Below, piece by piece: positions 48,207 through 54,059 of a stretch of DNA of 54,059 bases; position 1 is the stretch's first letter, and each line of letters opens with the position of its first letter. The notes below the pieces were generated by a model that saw nothing but the letters and a program-made list of their open reading frames with translations, made no database searches and was not told where the DNA came from. This stretch comes from CAZAQK01 sp964535825 (GTDB lineage: Bacteria; Pseudomonadota; Alphaproteobacteria; Rickettsiales; SXRF01), in contig CAZHUC010000010.1 of assembly GCA_964535825.1 (NCBI GenBank), positions 1 through 54,059 on the forward strand. Direction: 5' to 3'. A program made the translations under genes and the position numbers.

Positions 48207-50447
48207 ATGATAAAACAAAAACTTCTGATCGCTACAGCACTAGCAGGCTTAATGGCGGTTTCAATGTCACATACTGTGCTGGCAGACAAGATGGCCGCAC
48301 AAGGTGAAGCAAAAACGAACCAGTTCTGGTGGCCCGAACAACTCAACCTTGCGCCGCTTCGCATGCATAATGTGGAATCAAACCCGTTTGGAAAATCGTT
48401 TAATTACGCGGCAGAATTCAAGAAGCTTGATCTGGCTGCACTTAAGAAAGACATAAACGAATTGCTGACCACCTCGCAGGATTGGTGGCCGTCCGATTAT
48501 GGTAACTATGGGCCGTTCTTTATTCGTATGGCATGGCACAGTGCGGGTACATACCGCACCAATGATGGCCGTGGCGGTGCCGGTGGTGGCCAGCAGCGTT
48601 TTGATCCTTTGAACAGCTGGCCTGATAACGCAAGCCTTGATAAGGCGCGTCGCCTGCTTTGGCCAATCAAACAAAAATATGGCAATAAGATATCATGGGC
48701 CGACCTGATGGTGCTGACGGGCAACGTGGCGCTGGAGAATATGGGATTCAAAACCCTTGGTTTCGCCGGTGGCCGTGAGGATGACTGGGAAGCCGATGTG
48801 GTCTATTGGGGCTCTGAAACCAAATTCCTCGATAGCAAGCGCCGCGACAAGGAAGGCAAATTGGAAAAGCCGCTGGCTGCGGTACAGATGGGCCTGATCT
48901 ATGTGAATCCGGAAGGGCCGAACGGCAAACCTGATCCACTGCTTGCGGCGAAAGATATTCGTGAATCCTTCGGCCGCATGGCGATGAATGACGAAGAGAT
49001 CGTGGCGCTCATTGCCGGTGGTCATACGTTCGGTAAAGCGCATGGTGCGCATAAGCCGTCTGATTGCGTTGGCGCTGAACCGGGCGCTGCACCGATGGAA
49101 GATCAAGGTTTCGGCTGGAAGAACAAATGCGGTAAAGGTAAGGCCGAAGATACCGTGACCAGCGGTCTGGAAGGTGCGTGGACATCATCACCGGCAAAGT
49201 GGAGCACAATGTATCTGGATAATCTGTTCAACTTCGAATGGAAGCAAACCAAGAGCCCGGCGGGTGCGATTCAATGGATTCCGACCGATGCATCGGCGGC
49301 AAAATCAGTGCCGGATGCGCATGTGAAAGATAAGTTCCATGCGCCGATCATGTTCACGACCGACCTGGCACTTAAGTTCGATCCTGAATTTAAAAAGATC
49401 GCCAAACGCTTTCAGGAAAATCAGGAAGAGTTCGAGAACGCGTTCGCTCGTGCATGGTTCAAGCTGACACACCGCGATATGGGGCCACGCGCTCGTTATA
49501 TCGGGGCGGATGTGCCAAAAATGGAAATGCTCTGGCAAGATCCTATCCCGGCGATCGATCACAAGCTGGTGAGTGAAGGGGACATCAAACAGCTCAAAGC
49601 AAAGATCCTTTCCTCAGGGCTCACAACGCCAGAACTCGTGAGGACGGCATGGGCCGCAGCGGCCAGCTTCCGCGGTAGCGACATGCGCGGTGGTGCAAAT
49701 GGCGGACGTTTACGCCTTGAGCCACAAAAGAACTGGAAAGTGAACAATCCGGACGAGCTTGCTAAAGTGCTTCCGGCCTTGGAAAAGATCCAGAAAGACT
49801 TCAACGCTTCAGGCGGCACGAAGATATCCATGGCCGACCTGATTGTTCTGGGTGGTGCTACAGCTATCGAGAAAGCAGCAAAAGATGCTGGCCATAAGAT
49901 AGATGTGCCATTCAAGCCGGGCCGCGCGGATGCAACGCAGGAACAGACCGATGTTGCTTCGTTCGATGTGCTTGAACCGACCGCCGATGGCTTCCGCAAT
50001 TACTTCAGCGCGGATAGCAGCCGCTCACCTGCAGAGATGCTGGTGGACAAGGCAAGCCTGCTGAATCTCACTGTACCTGAAATGACGGTGCTGGTGGGGG
50101 GTATGCGCGCGCTTGATGCGAATGCGGACCAATCAAAGAACGGCGTCTTGACGGCTAAACCCGGCACGCTGAGCAATGATTTCTTCGTGAACCTGCTTGA
50201 TATGTCAACCGAGTGGAAGAAGTCTGCCAAGACGGAAGGGCTGTATGAAGGCTTCGACCGTAAATCCGGCAAGTCTAAATGGACCGCCACTCCGGTGGAT
50301 CTGATATTCGGTTCGAACTCCGAGTTGCGCGCGGTAGCCGAGGCCTATGCGTTCAATGATTCAAAAGAAAAGTTCGTGCGCGATTTCGTGGCCGCCTGGA
50401 CCAAGGTGATGAACCTTGACCGTTTCGATCAGTCAAAAGGCGTATAA
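48207..50447 (+). CDS. katG: Catalase-peroxidase with signal peptide
   Basis: From ATG 48207, six bases after GGGAG, the product has 746 residues. Residues 1-26 (MIKQKLLIATALAGLMAVSM... to VLA) are a signal peptide, so the enzyme is periplasmic like enterobacterial KatP. The N-terminal active domain has RMAWHSAGTYR (distal Arg, Trp, His), GLIYVNPEGPNG (crosslink Tyr), SFGRMAMNDEE (crosslink Met) and AGGHTFGKAHG (proximal His). The C-terminal domain is the inactive copy. It removes hydrogen peroxide. Confidence 0.95.
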   Translation: MIKQKLLIATALAGLMAVSMSHTVLADKMAAQGEAKTNQFWWPEQLNLAPLRMHNVESNPFGKSFNYAAEFKKLDLAALKKDINELLTTSQDWWPSDYGNYGPFFIRMAWHSAGTYRTNDGRGGAGGGQQRFDPLNSWPDNASLDKARRLLWPIKQKYGNKISWADLMVLTGNVALENMGFKTLGFAGGREDDWEADVVYWGSETKFLDSKRRDKEGKLEKPLAAVQMGLIYVNPEGPNGKPDPLLAAKDIRESFGRMAMNDEEIVALIAGGHTFGKAHGAHKPSDCVGAEPGAAPMEDQGFGWKNKCGKGKAEDTVTSGLEGAWTSSPAKWSTMYLDNLFNFEWKQTKSPAGAIQWIPTDASAAKSVPDAHVKDKFHAPIMFTTDLALKFDPEFKKIAKRFQENQEEFENAFARAWFKLTHRDMGPRARYIGADVPKMEMLWQDPIPAIDHKLVSEGDIKQLKAKILSSGLTTPELVRTAWAAAASFRGSDMRGGANGGRLRLEPQKNWKVNNPDELAKVLPALEKIQKDFNASGGTKISMADLIVLGGATAIEKAAKDAGHKIDVPFKPGRADATQEQTDVASFDVLEPTADGFRNYFSADSSRSPAEMLVDKASLLNLTVPEMTVLVGGMRALDANADQSKNGVLTAKPGTLSNDFFVNLLDMSTEWKKSAKTEGLYEGFDRKSGKSKWTATPVDLIFGSNSELRAVAEAYAFNDSKEKFVRDFVAAWTKVMNLDRFDQSKGV

Positions 50448-50745
50448 TACCTAAGCAGGTGATGCACACCACCCGAAGCTCAACGAGCCGAGGGTGGTGG
50501 AGCATAGGAGAGAATCCACCACGTTCTTTTAGTCTTGAAACGCCTGATAAACTAGGGGATGCCTAGGTTTCATTGACTCACCCCTTTGTACCACCATTGC
50601 CCCACTTGGGCAACTGAAACCTATAAAACACTATGCCCCATAATCGCATTAGGAAGCCCGTACAGAGGCGAAGTATGGTTTAGTAGCAGAGGGGAGGGTG
50701 ATTAGGTGTTGATGCGCTAAATCGGTCTTTATTTTGCCCTTCCTG
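50448..50745. other. Noncoding stretch with competing inverted repeats
   Basis: No gene is evident in these 298 bases. They hold two sets of overlapping inverted repeats. In set one CACCACCC (50467-50474) pairs with GGGTGGTG (50492-50499), which overlaps GTGGTGGA (50494-50501), and that pairs with TCCACCAC (50515-50522). In set two GTTTCA (50567-50572) can pair with TGAAAC at 50536 or, as TAGGTTTCA, with TGAAACCTA at 50615-50623. It could be a structured RNA, a terminator region or a mobile-element border. Confidence 0.5.
50494..50530 (+). terminator. Possible katG terminator
   Basis: GTGGTGGA (50494-50501), a 13-base loop and TCCACCAC (50515-50522) form a perfect 8-bp stem followed by GTTCTTTT. 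The loop is long and the T-run broken, so it may be weak, and the upstream CACCACCC can compete for the same strand. Confidence 0.45.
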
Positions 50746-51531
50746 TTAGCCGCTAGGCTGATCTTCCAGTTTCCTCATATCTGCCCGTATATCATCAATA
50801 GGCTTTGGGTCGTATGGACGATTATAAAACCGTTCACACCACTTCCCCTGTTTTTCCATAAAGTCTAGACTGATACCTCTGGTAGCATTGGTGTTCTTAG
50901 GAAAGAACAAAGCAAATTGATTCCCAGCTTGGATAGCCAATTTTGCCATCTCTGACAAAACAGCTTTCAATGCGGTGAATTCAAAGAATGGCCCACAATG
51001 CGCGTCACCGCCAGCAATAGGGGTTAGCATACGAAATCCCTCTGGGCTTGGATGGGCAGCCAAACGACATAAAAGTTTGTAGGCTTCTTCACGCTTGCGC
51101 GTAGTAAGCCCATCCCTATCATCTAGCGCAATCCGGATTTTAACAGGGCTAAAACTCTTGAGGCGTTCTTCTTCGCTGCAAGCTGCCCATGTCGTTATCA
51201 ATTCAGTATTCGATTTTAAATAATCCAGCAAGAATACCGTTTCCAGCACATCACGGAGCATAACAGTTGCAGTTTGATAATAGCCACTGAATAACAGCTT
51301 TATTGAAGAACTAAGATCGTTGAATAATCTTATTCCTAAGCACTGGATGGTCAGCTCATCCTTGGATGTATGGACATGCTGCATAATAAAGATATTAATT
51401 ATATCCATCGCATGCTCTATCATCTGCAAGTGATCGGATAAGTCCTTATCAGCAGTGATGGATTGAATGCTTTTCTTACGGCATTCCTCTTCTCCCGTGT
51501 GAAGCAATATAAGATTTTCTGGTATGCTCAT
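50746..51531 (-). CDS. Hypothetical helical protein, accessory region
   Basis: The 261-residue product is mostly helical and soluble. Features include LLFSGYYQTATVMLRDVLET, FLLDYLKSNTELITTWAACS and YKLLCRLAAHPSPEGFRML. I recall this kind of Arg/Glu-rich helix plus HPS segment only in uncharacterised proteins, and assign no function. An RLAAH segment resembles an R-x3-H pattern but does not fit the R-x4-6-H motif of HEPN nucleases. It is transcribed out of the AT-rich stretch to its right. Confidence 0.6.
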   Translation of the reverse strand: MSIPENLILLHTGEEECRKKSIQSITADKDLSDHLQMIEHAMDIINIFIMQHVHTSKDELTIQCLGIRLFNDLSSSIKLLFSGYYQTATVMLRDVLETVFLLDYLKSNTELITTWAACSEEERLKSFSPVKIRIALDDRDGLTTRKREEAYKLLCRLAAHPSPEGFRMLTPIAGGDAHCGPFFEFTALKAVLSEMAKLAIQAGNQFALFFPKNTNATRGISLDFMEKQGKWCERFYNRPYDPKPIDDIRADMRKLEDQPSG

Positions 51532-52074
51532 TTGTATAGCCTTTAGTTATAATCTATGCAGTCGCTCCGCTCCGGCATAGTGATACTACGGGTAGGTATA
51601 TCGGATTATATTCTAACCGTATTATTTACAGTAGGTAGCTAGATATAATACTGTTTAGTATTACAGTATATTTAATACTGATTATCCTACAGTATAGTAA
51701 AGTAATCTGGATATTACTTAGGATGTATATCCAGTAGTTATTATACTAGTTATATTACTAGAGGTAATACCCATGCGCTCACATCCGTTCGCAGCATGGA
51801 AGTAATTATTGTTCCTTAAACAGATACGGCCTTAGCCGTTCCGTTATATGTACTAACTACGAAGCAGATCATACTAACTACGAGGCAGATTGTACTAACT
51901 ACGAAGGAGATCAATAGTTAATATACTATAATATATACATATAATGCTTATCTAGGCCGTTATCCAGAAGCATCCTTAAATCTTGGGGCGTATAACGGCT
52001 ATTTGAATCAACCAAAGCCTACACCCGCAGGGGGAAAATTCGACTAAAGAATGTACTATTACCCATGAGAAAAT
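51532..52074. other. AT-rich noncoding stretch with tandem and inverted repeats
   Basis: No gene is evident in these 543 bases. Two adjacent palindromic pairs (ATACTG...CAGTAT) lie at about 51647-51695, GGATAT...ATATCC near 51708-51731, ACGGC-CTTA-GCCGT near 51828-51841, three 21-bp tandem repeats at 51851-51913, and GCCGTTAT (51956-51963) pairs with ATAACGGC (51992-51999). It must hold the promoter for the gene at 50746. It could also be an origin, partition site or operator array of a mobile element. Confidence 0.55.
51851..51913. repeat. Three tandem 21-bp repeats
   Basis: Units begin at 51851, 51872 and 51893, each starting TACTAACTACGA and differing at only a few of the last nine bases. 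The 21-bp period equals two helical turns, so bound proteins would line up on one face, as with replication iterons or operator arrays. Confidence 0.85.
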
Positions 52075-54059
52075 TTATGCTGATTTTTTGAGAACGTTTT
52101 TCTTTCTTTTACGATCCCATCTTTCCTGCCATTGAGAAGACCAAGATGGTATATCGAGATAAATATCCTGCGTTGCCTGACACAACTGAAGCAAGTCGCT
52201 CACGTGATAATGGGGTTTGGTATAAGTCTCATATTTACCGCCTTTATCTTTCCATGCGCTCGGTGGCCCATGCCAACTACACAATTCAACCTCCGTCAAG
52301 ATCATCACGGGATTTATTGGCCTATCTCTTTCATGATATTTATTACGACCATTGATAAAAGGTCTGAGCAATTTTTTTTCTTTCTGCGTTAAAGTTTTTC
52401 TCAATACTGCAAAGACAAGCATTGAACCCGGAAATTCCTTAGCGATTACACGCATATTATCTATGTCTTTCTTTTTAAACTCCTGACTCGTTTTACATTC
52501 GCAAAAGATTAATTCGCTGCCGCGATTAAAATATGTATCCTTCTTTTGGAATAGAGCCATATCCACTTCAATCTTTTTTCCATTTTTCTCCATATTGAAA
52601 GACAAAATTGTAGTAGTTGCCCCTCTGTGCGTTGGTTTATCGTTAAAGAAGCGTGCAGTTAGAAGTACTGGGTAAGAACCAGAAGCCTTACCTCTTCCTG
52701 CAAAAGGGCCAATAGTTTTATAAGACCATTTGATTGAAGCAGGATCGTGTGTAGGTAGGGTAAAATCATCAAGACAGTGCGGACATTTGAGGGTGTAGTC
52801 AAGTTTATCAATCGAATGCCATGACCGTCTTGCACAAACATCACATTGAAGTAATGTGCCTAGCTGTACAATGTTCTTTTCTATAAAACCTTTGCGGAAT
52901 TTTTCCATATCCCAATATGGAAAATCTTGATTTTTGATTCTTGCAATTCGGGCATTAAAATCCTCTGCTGGAATTGTATCGTCAGATTTGTCACTCAGAA
53001 ATTCAACAAGCTGTTTGCTAATAAGAGTTGTTAGGCCGTAAGGTCCACCTAGATGCTTGAGCATTTGGTAGGCCACTTTACCCGCATCGGATATTTCTGC
53101 ATTCCATCCTTGAGATTTAAGCCAATTAATGAATATGTCTTTTGAGGTTTGAGGCTCAAAGTGAATGCTGGACTTAGGCGATCTGCTAAAATGCGTAATC
53201 CCTGATTTTTTAATTAGCCACTCAGCTTCATCATGTATGAAAGAACCTCTGGCTACTTCTTCACTGCCTGATGGATAAACTCCTGCTTCAAACGCGTTGT
53301 CTTGACTTATGCTAATCCCTATGTCGTTTGCATAGCGAGGGCAATAAGTGTAGGGGATCATTTTCCCCAAGAAATCAGGATCAAGAGAAGGGAATCTTAT
53401 AAATTTTCCGTCAGCAGAAACATCCAGACTCCTCTCCGCTGATATTATGGGAATACAATTTACTCGGCCTTCTTCCTGATGATAACGACTCCAGAATTGT
53501 GGAAAACCTTGTCTTTTGCTGGCTTTAAGTTCTCCGTCTTTAAATTTCGGTATAGACAGAAATTTATAAAATTCCTCAAATTCCTTATCGGTAGTGGCTC
53601 TACTTTTTTGTATAAGCACACGATACCTAGCATGCGTATTCTCCGGATAAACCCATGCATAATCATTTATAAAATTAGCACATATCTTGTTTGCAGATAG
53701 GTTTGCTTTGTGACTGCGAGTTATAGGTAAGACATTAAATCCAGCCGCACGTAAATTTATGTAGTCCAGCACATCTACAAAGGATTCAGGATTTAAGAAG
53801 AATATGATGTATCGTTCTCTATCAATATGGCCAGTATAATCAATTTCAGTCTTATAACTGGTAAGTCTAAATAGGCTATGAGGGGCTGGATTTTTTAATA
53901 ATGAAATATAATTAGAATCCGAAACATCTATAGTTTCTGCATCAAAACTTTTCTGGAAATCTTTCTTTAAATATGCGGATACTTCTTGGGGATAATCGCC
54001 AAACATAGCTTTAAAGAAAAGTGGGGTTTCCTTTTTATAAGTAGGAATAAAATTCTTTA
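52075..54059 (-). CDS. Zinc-ribbon and PD-(D/E)XK-like nuclease protein (5' end cut by window)
   Basis: The frame runs 643 residues from an ATG at 54006, but stays open to the window edge and reads KNFIPTYKKETPLFFKA before it, so the true start is probably outside. A zinc ribbon (C388xxC391 and C408xxC411) is followed by a nuclease-like core: D482 in KIEVDMALF and E503-x-K505 in ELIFCECKTS, with a helix after it, as in PD-(D/E)XK enzymes. The N-terminal ~380 residues are unrecognised. The gene is AT-rich compared with the core region. A defence or restriction role is inference. Confidence 0.65.
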   Translation of the reverse strand, partial: KNFIPTYKKETPLFFKAMFGDYPQEVSAYLKKDFQKSFDAETIDVSDSNYISLLKNPAPHSLFRLTSYKTEIDYTGHIDRERYIIFFLNPESFVDVLDYINLRAAGFNVLPITRSHKANLSANKICANFINDYAWVYPENTHARYRVLIQKSRATTDKEFEEFYKFLSIPKFKDGELKASKRQGFPQFWSRYHQEEGRVNCIPIISAERSLDVSADGKFIRFPSLDPDFLGKMIPYTYCPRYANDIGISISQDNAFEAGVYPSGSEEVARGSFIHDEAEWLIKKSGITHFSRSPKSSIHFEPQTSKDIFINWLKSQGWNAEISDAGKVAYQMLKHLGGPYGLTTLISKQLVEFLSDKSDDTIPAEDFNARIARIKNQDFPYWDMEKFRKGFIEKNIVQLGTLLQCDVCARRSWHSIDKLDYTLKCPHCLDDFTLPTHDPASIKWSYKTIGPFAGRGKASGSYPVLLTARFFNDKPTHRGATTTILSFNMEKNGKKIEVDMALFQKKDTYFNRGSELIFCECKTSQEFKKKDIDNMRVIAKEFPGSMLVFAVLRKTLTQKEKKLLRPFINGRNKYHERDRPINPVMILTEVELCSWHGPPSAWKDKGGKYETYTKPHYHVSDLLQLCQATQDIYLDIPSWSSQWQERWDRKRKKNVLKKSA

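Noticed and set aside
50448..50745. tmRNA, RNase P RNA or SRP RNA after katG
   Set aside because: The region is structured, but none of the conserved motifs of these RNAs (tag coding sequence, P RNA core, SRP GGAA domain) is present.
50746..51531. HEPN-type toxin
   Set aside because: An RLAAH segment is present but the spacing does not fit R-x4-6-H and nothing else supports the fold.
50448..54059. CRISPR array at the accessory end
   Set aside because: The three 21-bp repeats are directly adjacent without spacers, and no Cas protein is seen.

Overview
The window is chromosomal DNA of an alphaproteobacterium. The evidence is the CtrA response regulator together with its phosphotransfer partner ChpT, an ATP12-type ATP-synthase assembly chaperone, a DUF4169 protein, the PccB/PccA propionyl-CoA carboxylase pair, and an N-succinyltransferase-type arginine catabolism operon. 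I cannot name the order; moderate GC content and several unusual proteins suggest a little-studied or uncultured lineage. Flagellar genes (fliI, fliJ) indicate a motile stage.

Region by region: 1-14143 is the end of tuf followed by the S10, spc and alpha ribosomal-protein clusters, including secY, adk and rpoA, almost without gaps. 14149-19992 holds a small membrane protein, a fluoride channel, an RluC-type pseudouridine synthase, ATP12 and propionyl-CoA carboxylase. 19989-26327 is mostly on the minus strand: lipB (with an odd palindromic in-frame insert), a tRNA-Leu(GAG) on the plus strand, and an apparent operon guaB, small membrane protein, RsmB-type methyltransferase, M23 peptidase, bactofilin and a Pro/Ala-rich exported protein. 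26507-32869 has lineage-specific hypothetical proteins, metY, and an ornithine decarboxylase plus deoxyhypusine-synthase-like pair (polyamine synthesis), with a small upstream ORF and a G-quadruplex motif in the shared metY/odc gap. 33032-38298 has astC-astA-pdxH, queD, corA and a hypothetical secreted protein. 38370-45585 is the regulatory and cell-cycle region: a degenerate receiver/Fis-type regulator, a repressor-like S24 protein without its catalytic residues, chpT, a TonB-dependent receptor, ctrA and fliI-fliJ, with a consensus CtrA box between ctrA and fliI. 45591-50447 holds a CsoR-type regulator without the usual ligands, a methyltransferase, exported MsrB, DUF4169 and an exported catalase-peroxidase with a well-matched OxyR site.

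From 50448 to the right edge the character changes. There is a ~300-base noncoding stretch with competing inverted repeats, an unrecognised helical protein, a 543-base AT-rich stretch with three 21-bp tandem repeats and many small palindromes, and a large protein, cut by the window edge, that combines a four-cysteine zinc ribbon with a PD-(D/E)XK-like nuclease motif. This end looks horizontally acquired and is the best candidate for an undescribed system, possibly defence or mobile-element related; the sequence alone does not prove that.
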